A stretch of DNA of 64,000 nucleotides from Symsagittifera roscoffensis. Lineage: Eukaryota > Xenacoelomorpha > Acoela > Convolutidae. Made by a program: the position numbers and the translations under genes. Shown piece after piece: positions 33,901-44,700 of this stretch (its first letter is position 1; each line of letters starts with the position of its first letter). The stretch covers positions 17,349,789 through 17,413,788 of the forward strand of contig NC_087062.1 of NCBI RefSeq assembly GCF_963678635.1, given 5' to 3'. Under the pieces are notes generated by a model, which was not told the origin of the DNA, made no database searches, and saw only the letters and a list, made by a program, of their open reading frames with translations.

Positions 33901-36900
33901 ACTATGTCGACAAAAATACGTAAAAGACAACAAAAATGTGGTCATTAAAAACTTTGAGCTATGAAGTTCTGATACTCTCAAACTAAACGCCGTATTTTCT
34001 CTTTCAAACTACTCAAAATTAGGTGAATAAGCCGATAGAATATAAGCCAAAACCAAATCGGCCGAATGAAGCATATGAGCGAAAAAAAAACTATACCAAG
34101 TCAGGGGCTTGAAAATTTACAAATTACAAAAATCAAAGAGAATTCATATTAAAATGAAATTGCTGTGATGCGCCAACTAAGCCCAAACAGGCATGCAGAA
34201 GATAGGCCGGCATTTTTTGTATTAGGAAATTTTCAGTTTCAAAAACAAATAGGTCATACACGGAATCGACACTGTGAGCTTTGGCATCCTTCTAGGCTAA
34301 GTTTGCCGCAGAAGCTAAAGAATTTGAATTGGATATAAATCAAGCTATCAATTGATTGAATTAATTTTGTTGTTACCAAGCTGTTAACCTAAAAAAGTAA
34401 TTGCGACTTGAAAACTCTTGCAAATCGCAAGCGTTACTAAAATTGCATTCGGATAATGGATAAAACAGAAAAATTCAAGTTTCTTCTTGAATATTTTTGA
34501 AAGGTCCAAAAACACTCCGCATTGCCAAGGAAGCATTAAATTATTCAAAACGGTTTTTCCAACGAAATCGAAAAGGACTTTTGTATAATACTTCACTCGG
34601 CATTTTTGGATGATTATTTGTGGTACCTAATTTTCCGTAAAGAAAAATATTTTAAAAAACTGTAACACAGCTAGAGATAAGTTTCCCACCCAATTTTAGT
34701 GTCAGAACGACACAGCTTCCCCAAACATCCGATATGTCAAACATTCGCTGTGTCAAACATCCGAACTTAAATATTACCTGTCAAAAAATGACGCTAGAGT
34801 TTCATAAACCAGAGGCATAGTTCAACTGTCCGATTTGAATCACGGTTTGTGGTCGCGGTTGGCTCGCTACGTGCGCGTCGCCATTTCGCGACGAAAATTG
34901 GCTCTATTTTTCATGAGAGTCCCATTCTCTGCTGGCAAGCTCGCAACAAGTTGACACGGCTGCGGCGCTCCATCTTCATTACAGAATCTGTTAAGCGAAC
35001 GGTAGAAATCTTGCCCTATTTTTTTTCACAAAATGTGGGATATTTGCCCTAGGCAAGCTATTTTTCGGATGTTTGACATATGGGATATTTTCGACACCCG
35101 TGCGCAGTATTTATACCGTATTTATCACCAATTTTGTTTTCAAACTATTATCAGAAGGCAATGAATGTGTCAAATTCAAGCTGAAACAAGGCTAAATGAA
35201 AACATAGCCAATCGAAGATTGGAAGAGTAATGAACGCAAGTAAGCATAAAAAACACTTTGTTGAAAAAATCTCAACTTTCGAATTTCAAAGAAAAATAAT
35301 ACATGCCCTTCAAGTTCTTTGAATTTCCAGAACAATTTATGACAGGCAATTTTCTGATAACAATAACCCAACTTAAGAACTGGATCAACAGGTAAAGTTT
35401 TTATTCCGCTGGAAATCTAAAAATTAAATTTCGCTTTCGAAACTAGAAATCGTTCACGAACTTTTGTGCCATTTGCACGTTCGTATTTGGAGAGTGCTAT
35501 TTACGTCAACTTCAGCATATTTCAATTGAACTGAATAAGTGCATATATAGAAGTGCATCAATATTTTGAGACTTTTTCCTGAAAAAAAAATCAGCAAGAC
35601 CTATATAAGAGTCTTTACTACGTTCATTACTCTTAATCACAAAATACAAACTTAATTGCATGGACAATATACGATAACTGGCTTTGATTTCCATCTAGTC
35701 CTATTCTTTCCAAATATTAACTTGATTTCAAGAACAATATACGATAACTGACTCTAATTGTCATCCAGTCATATTCTGTTAGCCCTACGTTAGCACTACT
35801 ACAACGATCCGTATTCATTCGAACACTACAGCATGTTAAGCAAACTGTAGAAATTGGGTATTTGCTTTACATTCCAAATACTGTCGGATGTTTGCCCTAA
35901 CGAAGCGGTAACTCTGAAGTTTGCATCACTTTTCGAATTTTCAGATGTTTGACAGACATATCGGATTTCAACACGTTACCAGTATTTATTGTATTTAAAA
36001 CAATTTTTATACACTATTAGCTGGCAGTAAAGAATTCCTCGAAGTACAGCGGAAAAAGTGCTCATTGAAATCGCCTAACTTAAACTGCATGAACAAAATT
36101 CCTACTTCGGTTGTTTGTTAGGGTTAAAGTGCGAATGCCTAGACGGAAAACAACCATTTAACCTTAAAAGCCCGCGGATCGACTTCTACCACTAAACCAC
36201 TAAGGCCTTAATACACTTTCAGCACTTTTAAGGAGCGGGTATAGCTTGTGACATTATATAGCCCAAAAGATACTCAACTCTACTCAGAACTGTACACAAC
36301 GGCACCTAACTTGGAACGTAGACTCGTATTATACAAAGCTGATTTAAAATACCCGGATAAAAAGAACAAAAGTTGAAATTAAAAACGCGTTTTTCTTAAA
36401 TTCAGTTGATTTTAAACCAAAATGATCAGTCCGTCCTTGCTTAAAATTTGAACAGAATTACTATAGTGCAATTAGTTTTGCAAAGTTCAGGCCCAAAAAT
36501 TTACCCCAAAACCATCGTTTTTGGCTTTGTTTAGTTAGTCAGAAATTCTCCAAGCCTATGTTTATTTACCGACGAAACTATCACTGTAAGCCTCTTATGT
36601 AGCCCGCCAAAATTTAAGGGTACATTTTATCAGTTTTGTATAAACATATTTATTTTCGTTTACAAGCCAAAAAATGTCAAAACTATTATATAAAATGGGT
36701 TAAAAAGGCTGAGGCAAAGCCGAGTTCTGTCTAGAAATTTACTGATAAAATTAAAATTGTAACATTGTCATCCAAACCTTTTAACAAGACTATGACTTAA
36801 AGTTTCGAAGTAATTCTGACCTTGAGACAAGGAAATCGCGTGAAAACTCTTATCGAAATTTTGGAGAATTTAAGTTTTTGCGTTATTCTGAAATTGAAAA

Positions 36901-39900
36901 ACGTTGAAAAAAGCACAATTGAAAAAAGTTTTCATTCAACGATGTGCCATGCAATTTTTCAGAGCAAAAAAAAATAAAGTATGTTCTAGAAGTATTTTGA
37001 TTCAGTTGAAATTTGACGGTCATAATTATTTCAGAAATGTAATACGTTGCCCGTTTTTTTGTTATAGAGAGTTGCAAAAAGTTGGAACGGACAAAACTAA
37101 TTAGAGAGCAAATAACTTATTTCTGAAAGCTTTGGCATGCAAAAGCTGTGTTCAGACAGAAATGATTTCTCAGGTGACTTAAACTTCGATTTAGCATGCA
37201 AAAATTGATCAAAATTGGCAGATTGCTCTTTCTGTCTATTCCAATTTTTTGCTACTAGCTACAAAGCTATAGAACGGTGGCTAAGTCCTGCTGTCTCTGA
37301 CACCGGGCTCTCCACTACATGCAACCTGCCAGAATTTTGCAAACACTTAACCTTTACAAATGTAGTTAAAAATGTAGTTCTTAGGGTAGGTACCATTAAG
37401 CCATTCTATAATACTTATGATTCCTAATTCTCACGTGACTACTCAACCCAAGCGAGGAATCATTATAAAGAGAGAATTAGAAATGCAAAACGATTTAATT
37501 ACAGGCAGTAAATAAGATTCGTTGCTTTCTGAAAAACCAAAATGTCTAAATCGCTTACAATTCTTCCCATATCCGACCGAAAACAAGCTGACACGAAATC
37601 AGCACCGACATTGTGGTCGATACTGAAAGTCGACTAACGTGAGAGTTTCGACCGGGGGGAGTTTAATTGCCAAGGAAGTTCTGTTAAATTTAAGGAAGGG
37701 ATGGAAGTCCTTTTCTTTCAGCTCATTTTCAAAATATTGCACCGCAGCCAAATTTTCAATTTCTTAGGCTTTTACCGACTGAAAAGCTTTGACCGCTCTC
37801 AAAATTAAACATGGATAACGTATATTGGGTAGTAATGCTCAAATGCTAAAAAGGCATTTTCAAATTTGAAACTTCGCCCAATCTCAATTCATTTAATTAA
37901 AAATTGTCCTGTGTTTCGTATATTTGGTAGAAGTTCTGACTTCCTACAGACTCAGGCGTAATCGATGTACTTATTTTCATTAATACTGAACATGAAAATC
38001 GACATCTTCCGGAATGAAACAGAATTTTATGATTAATACAAGGGTCACCTAAACAAAAGCATATTGATATTTTTTATTAGTTAATCACTCAGTGATCAGA
38101 TCAGTATTACAGCAAGCATCATTATGATCAAAATATAATTTCATATCAATCAATCCTACTTCACATTTCCCGTAACTAAGGGTGGTTGGTTGTTAAATAT
38201 TCGTCTCAGATGACCCAAAATGATCACGCGAAGAAAGCGTGAGGGGAATGAACTGTTGTGCAGGTGCAATATAATTGTTCACTGTCGTGTACAGAAGTTT
38301 TCACTCTCCTCTCAGACTTTATTCGTAGATGTATTTGTCTTCTCCGCAGTCCCACGAGACTACTCCCTCCTTGAACCAGAGGGCGATTTCCTTGGCTGCA
38401 CTGTCTGCGGAGTCGCTACCGTGGATGATGTTTCTGCCGATGTCGATCGAGAAGTCTCCTCGGATAGATCCAGGGAGTGAAGCCAGAGGGTTGGTCTCAC
38501 CCAGCATTACTCTACCTTGCTTGATGACGTCTTTACCTAAACTCTTCGAATTTAATTCAAATAACCTTTCACAGCCATTTCTACTAATGATTTGTTGCGT
38601 TAATGATAGAAATTCATATGGAACTTTCACCTCCTTTTCGAATACTCAGTCAACTTAAATGGTTCCTTAAATTCGCTCTCACCAATTGAAGTGAACTGTT
38701 TTGCACTGCAATCTTACCTTCCCAGACCATGGCTACGACTGGTCCACTTGATACGAAGTTGACCAACCCGGCGAAGAAGGCCTTTCCCTTCAAATCCCCG
38801 TAGTGCTGTTCCAGCAGGGGTCCATCAGCCTTCATCATCTTCATGGCGACCAGTTTGAAGCCTCGCTTCTCGAATCTAGCGATGATCTCTCCCACTAGTT
38901 TCCTCTGCACACCATCGGGCTTAACCATGATGAAAGTCTTCTCGTGCGTCATATTGTTTAGTTTAAGGATGTTCACTAAAGTCAATTAATCAATTTCAGG
39001 TCAAACTGCGATTGCACACAAACAACTCACTTCTGAAAATTTAGAAGTAATTTTAGAAATTTGAAACAAATTAAATTAACAGGTCACAATGAAGACGGTT
39101 TGTTAGGTTCGAGGTCGGTATAACTAAACTTAGTGTTTTAATCTCGAAAGTGACTTCGACTGTATTGCAATCAATACCAGCAAACAACCTAGAGATTCAC
39201 TCCAGCGAACTGCAAATTCGGCAGAGATAGCACGAAATTGAATGAGAGATATTGATATTATTACCTATTGATTCTCTCAATTTCGAGCTAGGTTCTCAAT
39301 GACATGAATTGAACATTTGATTTGCACTCTCTCTTTGGTACATATTCCTAGAGCTCAGCCATTTATATCCCAAACTACATCCCACCCTCTGGCATTGCAG
39401 CACATTTCTTTCAAGAAATTATTTGACTACATACTATTCAAACTAAGTCTAAGAAAATAGTCTACTGTTTTTGGCTATGTTTGAATAGTTTAGTAAGTGT
39501 TTAAAAAAACAATGATACCAAAAAAAAGTTGATTGAAATTTTTTAATTTCAAAAAAATATATATCACGTTGAAGCTATTTGAATTGAATTTCAATACTGT
39601 TTATGATTGGAATTTTTTTCTGAAAGTTATCCCATATAGAGAAAACTAGGATCACTGGTAAATTATTTCATTGCGCTTAGAATTTTTAAAACTAGAAGTT
39701 ATTCTCGGTTTTCGTGACCTTTCCTGCTGTCCGATAGCGGAGTTCGCCTTCATTTAAAAAAGGAAATGAACTGAACTTAAAAAGAAATCAATAGCCAAAC
39801 TGTGAAAAACCAAATTTGAGCGTGAACCATTTTCAACTTTTTCCTGGAAAAAAAAAATAAACAAAAAATCAGCAAGGCCAGACCCATATAAGTGTAATCA

Positions 39901-40688
39901 GTTCGTTCTTTAAAAAAAACCTACTGAGGAATTTTTCCTCACAAACTAACAAACCTGAGCTCTTTAATACTACATCCAAGCTACTTTAAAATACTTGACC
40001 GAAATTGTATGAGTCAGTTTCGCAACACGAAAAGTCACAATTTTGAAAACAAAACAGGAATTCAGAAGTATACAAAAGTATCTCTTTTATATGCAAAAGA
40101 GATTTAATTATATAGCTGAATCTAACAGAAACAATACTAAATGCAACAATAATGGATAAGATAATTTCAAGTACACAGGAAGCGAGACAAAAACAATGTA
40201 CACTAACCAATAAAGAATTGCTGTAATATTGAGACTCAATTTTTTCTTCCCAGTTAACACTACTTCTGACCGAGATTAATCTTGCTTCAATAATTCAAGT
40301 TTTCTCCTGTAAGAAAGTTTACCAAATAAATGAACTGTTATTTAATCCCCCAGGATTCGTTGTGCTAACTAGGTCAGCAACTAATAACTTCGAACTGTTT
40401 TTAGGCATACTCCTTTCACGGGCTGCTGTGTCTGCGGACGCCTTAAGCTGCGAGGAGCTCACAACCTCCAACCTGATTGACGTAATGCGAGTCATAAATG
40501 ATTTCTGCCTGGCGGTGCCCGATAGCACAGTGTACTTCAAACACGCCCCCTTGACAACTACGGAGACAGGGGCGGTTGAGGGCGAGCAGAAGACGCCTGC
40601 AATCAAGAACGTGATCGAGGCTATCAAGAAATGGAAGGGAGAGGAAAAGCGAACAGCCAACGACAAGAGAACCGGAATGTTCCACTGA
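30971..40688 (+). CDS. Secreted 110-aa peptide or prohormone-like precursor, two exons
   Basis: Exon 1 30971-31019 ([16 protein letters not shown] plus one base; donor TTCG|GTAAGA). Exon 2 40405-40688 (acceptor CTGTTTTTAG|GC), joining in phase 1 to give Gly17 and an uninterrupted 110-aa frame. Residues 1-27 form a classic signal peptide: a hydrophobic core across the junction, ending AAVSA with small residues at -3 and -1. The mature part has two cysteines (Cys32, Cys51) bracketing an amphipathic stretch, [16 protein letters not shown], then a Thr-rich segment and a Lys-rich helix. It ends in two dibasic sites (EEKR, NDKR) before a short TGMFH tail. One disulfide plus terminal KR sites suggests a processed extracellular peptide. 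I recognise no family. The split of the signal peptide by the intron, with both halves in phase, is the main support. NDK lies antisense inside the intron. Confidence 0.75.
33140..33744. repeat. Dispersed SINE-like repeat, copy 2, with tRNA-like head
   Basis: Colinear with 3490-4182. On the minus strand it carries a B box GGTTCGAAGCC (about 33227-33217), with an A-box-like region upstream (about 33275). It is therefore a SINE-type element longer than its tRNA-like head. Confidence 0.6.
34715..35090. repeat. Inverted-repeat bounded segment (possible MITE)
   Basis: The left part has ATGTCAAACATTCG and GTGTCAAACATCCGAA. The right part has TTTTTCGGATGTTTGACATA, which is the reverse complement in structure. 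A related GGATGTTTG...GATGTTTGACA pattern recurs at about 35883-35960. Confidence 0.4.
35223..35634. mobile_element. F1 TIR element, uninterrupted copy
   Basis: 412 bp from AAGAGTAATGAACG (35223) to CGTTCATTACTCTT (35634), 14-bp perfect inverted ends. Directly left of it is the hairpin CCAATCGAAGATTGG, which also precedes the copy at 41909. The true element may therefore start further left. Confidence 0.7.
35649..35788. repeat. 70-bp tandem duplication
   Basis: Two diverged units, each with ACAATATACGATAACTG (35664 and 35734), preceded by CTTAATT/CTTGATT and followed by CATC(T/C)AGTC. Confidence 0.75.
38318..38323 (-). terminator. Candidate poly(A) signal overlapping the NDK stop codon
   Basis: The minus strand reads GAATAAAG, with the TAA stop inside AATAAA. 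If used, the 3' UTR would be only a few tens of bases. Confidence 0.4.
38319..38952 (-). CDS. Nucleoside diphosphate kinase, two exons
   Basis: Exon 1 38952-38718, exon 2 38536-38319; donor GGGAAG|GTAAGA, acceptor GAGTTTAG|GTAAAG, phase 1. The 453-nt CDS gives 150 aa, the usual length of group I NDKs. It transfers the gamma phosphate from NTPs to NDPs through a phosphohistidine. Visible family signatures: [11 protein letters not shown] near the N-terminus (Lys11), EQHYGDLK (Tyr51), [20 protein letters not shown] (Arg87), GSIRGDF, and the active-site NIIHGSDS with His117, ending KYIYE. All key residues are present, so the enzyme should be active. An in-frame ATG 33 nt upstream (38985) would add 11 residues. 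The downstream ATG gives the canonical [12 protein letters not shown] start. An AATAAA overlaps the stop codon. The gene sits antisense in the 9.4-kb intron of the secreted-peptide gene. Confidence 0.95.
38953..40404. other. Rest of the secreted-peptide gene intron, 3' part
   Basis: 38953-38975 is probable NDK 5' UTR; TTTAG ends at 38976. An F1 3'-half remnant lies at about 39620-39915 (GCTGTCCGATAGCGGAGTTCG, then CAAATTTGAGCGTGAAC, then ATATAAGTGTAATC). Nothing else recognised. Confidence 0.45.
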
Positions 40689-41427
40689 GGAACGGAGCAG
40701 GAACTAAACCAAGCCAGTATTTATTAACTATACCATATAACTTTAATTCTTAATGTCCTCAAGTACTTGTGTTAACTCGGTTGAATATTATAAAGACAGT
40801 TTAATAGTTGCTGGGAATCCGTTTCTCTATGAGTTTTGATTAAGTTGGAAGCAAACAAATTGCCCAACTTCAAAATTTGAAATTGAATGAACCTGATAAC
40901 AGCTTTCAAATAACTATATCAATATCACATTTACATTTACAGAATCAAAACTATCTACTTAAAATAGACATAACGCATTTAGGGTTTTCGCAGGCGTGTA
41001 AGCCAAAATAAAAATATGCATATTATGTTCGGTAGTTTCCCTGGTACCCTAGTCAAAACCGAATTGCAATAAAACAAGAAATAAACTGAGGCTTTATTAC
41101 AAAGTAAACTTCTAGAGTGCAGATTGACTTTACGAGATACCCGAGGCAAGAGCCAGGGTCCCTGGTAAATAAAACAAGAAAGCATGAACGCGAACTTTCT
41201 ACACATTTTAGCGCCAACTGTTCCAAGCCTCGAAAACACTTCGAAAAAACTTAAGTATCGCATAATTATCAGGAAAAAAATGATTGTAAAACTGATCAAA
41301 ATACACTGCAAGTAAGTCGACGAAAAGGGGGACGAAGTCCAAACAGTCAACTATTTTGACTTTTAGCTCTAGATGCAAAAAAGTCTAGTGAACGATTTCA
41401 AACCCTTGCTTATTGCAAGGGTAAAAC

Positions 41428-41462
41428 ACAGAGGCGAAGCGCAGCTTCGCAAACACTAGCAA
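41428..41462 (+). repeat. Short hairpin repeat (GCGAAGC/GCTTCGC family)
   Basis: ACAGAGGCGAAGCGCAGCTT with the downstream CGCAAACACTAGC. Its perfect 7-bp stem is GCGAAGC/GCTTCGC. It directly follows the 8-bp-stem hairpin at 41401-41421. Confidence 0.6.
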
Positions 41463-41508
41463 GAAAACGACAAAAAAAGCAGCTCTACAAGTAAAAGATA
41501 AGAGCATA

Positions 41509-41546
41509 GAGGCGAAGCAGAGCTTCGCATCACTTGCGAAACAATG
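41509..41546 (+). repeat. Short hairpin repeat (GCGAAGC/GCTTCGC family)
   Basis: AGAGGCGAAGCAGAGCTTCG then CATCACTTGCGAAACAA. Close match to the copy at 9840. Confidence 0.65.
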
Positions 41547-41908
41547 CAAGCGCAGCATTACAAGTTTGCGAACAGAAAATGGCATGTAAATAACAATGGC
41601 ATGTAAATAATAACAAACAGCAAAGAATAAGTTTTCAGATGTTACGAGCAACCAGAAAGTCAACAATACTTCTATTAAGCTAAGCAAAAAAAATGCCATA
41701 AGAAATTATTGTCATAAAATTTTTGGCAATTAAGTTTTGAAACTGTGAAATTTGCTACATAAACTACCTGAATTTTTTAAAAAAAAATCACCGTTTTCTG
41801 CACTTGACCGACACAAAATGAGGTTAACTGAGTCAATAAAATATAAGCCGAAACCATTGAGGCCAAAAAACCTTTTAACCAAAAAACATAGCCAATCGAA
41901 GATTGGAA

Positions 41909-42432
41909 AAGAGTAAGGAACGCAAAAGAGTAATGAACGCAATAAAACAAAAAAAACACTGACTTTGTTGACAAAATCTTAACTTTCGAATTTCAAAGAA
42001 AAAAATAGAAGCCCCCTTCAAGCTATTTGAATTTCCAGAAAACAATTCATGACTGGTACTTTTTTGATATCATTAACCCAACTTGAGAAAACTGGATCAA
42101 AAATAAAATTCCACTTTCGAACTAGAAATTGTTCACGTTTTTTTGCTCCATTTTCACGTTTGTATTTGGAAAATACTATTTAAGTCACTTTCAGCAGATG
42201 AACTTCAAATGAACTCAAAAAGTTCATTATATACCTAAGTGCATTCATAAGTGCATTCGCTCCATTTTCACGTTTGTATTTGGAAAATACTATTTAAGTC
42301 ACTTTCAGCAGATGAACTTCAAATGAACTCAAAAAGTTCATTATATACCTAAGTGCATTCATTTTCCTGAAAAAAAAACAAAAAAAAATCAGCAAGACCT
42401 ATATAAGAGTCTTCCTTATGTTGATTACTCTT
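41909..42432. mobile_element. F1 TIR element with internal 114-bp tandem duplication
   Basis: The left end is itself doubled: AAGAGTAAGGAACG at 41909 and AAGAGTAATGAACG at 41926. The right end GTTGATTACTCTT finishes at 42432. The interior matches 35223-35634, plus an exact repeat described separately. Confidence 0.65.
42145..42362. repeat. 114-bp-period tandem duplication, 104 bp identical
   Basis: GCTCCATTTTCACGTTTGTA starts at 42145 and again at 42259. The two units are identical base for base for 104 positions, up to AAGTGCATTCAT. Confidence 0.95.
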
Positions 42433-42644
42433 TTAAAAAAAAAACTTTACAAAGACAGGGCTATTAATGCTAAAAGTTGCCTGAGTAAATCAAAACACTG
42501 GCATCTACGATGAAAATTGTTGAAAGCACAGGCATATTTCGCGATGTGGCTCGAAAGTCGACAAAACATACGCAGACAAACGAAAGTCCAACCGTTCAAT
42601 TTTTCCCGTAAAAAAATTCAATTTCATACATACTGAAAAAACAA

Positions 42645-42725
42645 GGCCTAGCCAGGTCTCAAACCCCAGACCTTAGGGTGCAAAGGCAACCATGTTACCT
42701 CTAAGCCAGGTGGAAAGTTCGCTCG
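42645..42725 (-). repeat. tRNA-derived SINE head
   Basis: Minus strand: A box TGGCTTAGAGG (about 42709-42699) and B box GGTTTGAGACC (42662-42652), both close to the pol III consensus and correctly spaced. It is followed by GTTAACGGGGAAAAAGTCTAG at 42785. The stems are too degraded for a functional tRNA. Confidence 0.65.
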
Positions 42726-43255
42726 AAGTTGCTGAGGCTCACTTATACAGTAGCTCCAATTTTTAACAGATTTGTAAGAAAAGTTGTTAACGGGGAAAAA
42801 GTCTAGGTCCCAATTACAAGACACTAGGAAGTGTAAATAAGCCGCGAATTAATAGAACTTTTTCTACGTGTCGGATTCGAAATAGCGATCGCCCTTCCTT
42901 TCCTGTCACGGACGCTCAACAATAGTCAAAAACTGAATACAAATAAAGCACAAAACAGATGCTAAGAAATTTGCAATTCTACTGATCGTGATTATAGCAA
43001 GTACCCCCAAATGAGCACTTTTAGAAAAAATTCTGCGAAGGAACTCATCAGTCATCTTTTTTAGCCCCAATGTATGATTTTTTTCAAGAGTGATAGTGTG
43101 AAGTCATTGAACTTTACAGAGTAAGCTTGATTCGTTTCCAAAGCGCTCGAGATACCTTATGTGAGAATGATTATCTTAATCTAAACTTATTGATGAAAAC
43201 CCTTTATCCTAGAGCTGCTACGAACAACGTCAGCCTTAATAATTCAAACATTGAC

Positions 43256-43292
43256 GCAGAGGCGAAGCGGAGCTTCGCACCATTTGCCACAC
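43256..43292 (+). repeat. Short hairpin repeat (GCGAAGC/GCTTCGC family)
   Basis: CAGAGGCGAAGCGGAGCTTC then GCACCATTTGCCACAC. Confidence 0.6.
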
Positions 43293-44344
43293 ACTGGCAA
43301 ACTTCTATTTTCGCTCGTCAAACGACGCAATATGAGGTAATTAAGCCGATATTTTACAGGCCGAAACCTATCAAGCCGAAAAAAAATGAAATTTTATTAT
43401 ATCGAGTCGGTGAAATACAACCAAGAAAAAAAAGCAAATTTCGAATAGAGGGATGGTTAAAACGCTAACTTGCACAAAATTTGTCTTTCGCAGTAAGTTT
43501 GTTGCTAACATAGATGATTCATGTGAAAAAAGTTATTTACGGGGGAAAAGTCTAGTACCCGATTGCTAGTATTAGTCAGATAGACACAAATGAGCCTGGC
43601 ACAGCCGGAATAGCCAACAAACGGATATAACCCTGAAAAATTACGAGAAGCACAGCTGTTATAATTTGTTAGCCGAAAGTGGCAGCTGCCGAGCGAGAAA
43701 AAATCCACAGACAAATGAAAATCACCAACGACGACCCAATGCATCAAAAACCGAAAGTCGGCAAAACTAACAGCAAGCACAATCTCAGAACAATTGATGG
43801 CCCTGAAGGGGCTTGAATTAATTTCCGTACAATCAAAACCGACAATGAGAAAACCGAACAGGCGAACAAAGAACTCTTTTCTCCACGAGAAAAACAGTAG
43901 ATCATACAAAACAGCTTTGAACGAGCTAAGCGATTCGCAACACTCAAAGATGGGACTTACTGATAACGCAGATAAAAAACCCGTGATTTGATTAGGTTGT
44001 TCTCGCTAGAAATCAAAGCGAGAAAAACCAAGGTAGTAACAAATGAGTTTTCTGGTGAACGAAGAACAGTGTGACAAAAAGCCTTAAAACTGAAATGGTT
44101 CACCAGTTTTTCAGGCGCAGTTTTAAAATTGATATCTTAATGTTTTCCTTTTGCGTATTTTGTGACATCAAATTCTGCTTTTAAACACCGAAATTTATGG
44201 CAGTTCGTTATTCGTTGACTTGTAATTTCCGATAATTACGATTTATTTACGTATGAAATGAAATGTTGTCAATTAGCCAGCTACCCAAAACCGATCTACC
44301 GCAGAACCGAAGCGAGGCAGAAATAGCATTGTCTACAAAATGGA

Positions 44345-44700
44345 ACAGGGATAGCCGGTTACTGTGCAACTGGCACAGAATGTTCTGACTATCGTCTTAA
44401 AAAATACTACGAATTTTTTTTCTTCAAATTATTGTCGTTTTTATTTCGCGTGGTGTGATAAAAAAAGAGCTGAACAAAAACTGGAGATTAGATTATTCGA
44501 CAGTAATAGTAAAATAAGCAAATTGAAAAACAATTTTTCAAAAAAATATACTTGAAAAATGAAAAAAAAAAATGAAAATATTTTTTTCAACTTTTGCAGT
44601 TTTTTTGAAAATTTTGATTCCAAAAAGGCGCTAAAATACTCAAAAAAACTAATATGTACATCGTTGAACAAATTACTCTCTAGCTGAAAAAAAATCCGAC
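44345..44700 (+). mobile_element. M2-family repeat, 3'-truncated
   Basis: Begins ACAGGGATAGCCGGTTACTG with CTGTGCAACTGGCACAG and GTTCTGACTATCGTCTTAAA. It then has the M2 interior GTGGTGTGATAAAAAAAG. The GGTCGGAAC end is not visible. Confidence 0.6.

Larger units (their letters stand above)
31020..38318. other. Intron of the secreted-peptide gene, 5' part
   Basis: AT-rich with scattered repeats: SINE-like copy 33140-33744, an inverted-repeat segment 34715-35090, F1 element 35223-35634, a 70-bp tandem duplication 35649-35788, and a weak tRNA-like remnant at 36170-36216. From 31020 to 33100 and from 36220 to 38318 I see nothing else. Confidence 0.5.
40689..41908. other. Downstream of the secreted-peptide gene; hairpin repeats
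   Basis: 3' UTR of unknown length, with no canonical AATAAA in the first 300 nt. At 41365-41460 a SINE-tail motif (AAAAAAGTCTAG), the perfect hairpin ACCCTTGC-TTATT-GCAAGGGT and the GCGAAGC hairpin follow one another. A second GCGAAGC repeat is at 41509. Confidence 0.5.
42433..44344. other. Repeat-rich intergenic stretch
   Basis: Contains the SINE head at 42645, a second weaker one at about 42865-42950 (B-box-like TTTCGAATCC), a GCGAAGC hairpin repeat at 43256 and a SINE-tail motif at 43530. The 113-codon plus-strand ORF at 43127-43468 runs through a repeat and is not a gene. Confidence 0.45.

Noticed and set aside
36170-36216. Possible tRNA-Gly-like gene
   Set aside because: GGTTTAGTGGTAGAA resembles an A box on the minus strand, but there is no adequate B box or cloverleaf.
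40443-40685. 80-codon minus-strand ORF over exon 2 of the secreted-peptide gene
   Set aside because: Shadow of the plus-strand exon, which has a phase-matched upstream exon and a signal peptide.
43127-43468. 113-codon plus-strand ORF
   Set aside because: Runs directly through a GCGAAGC hairpin repeat, so the open frame is accidental.
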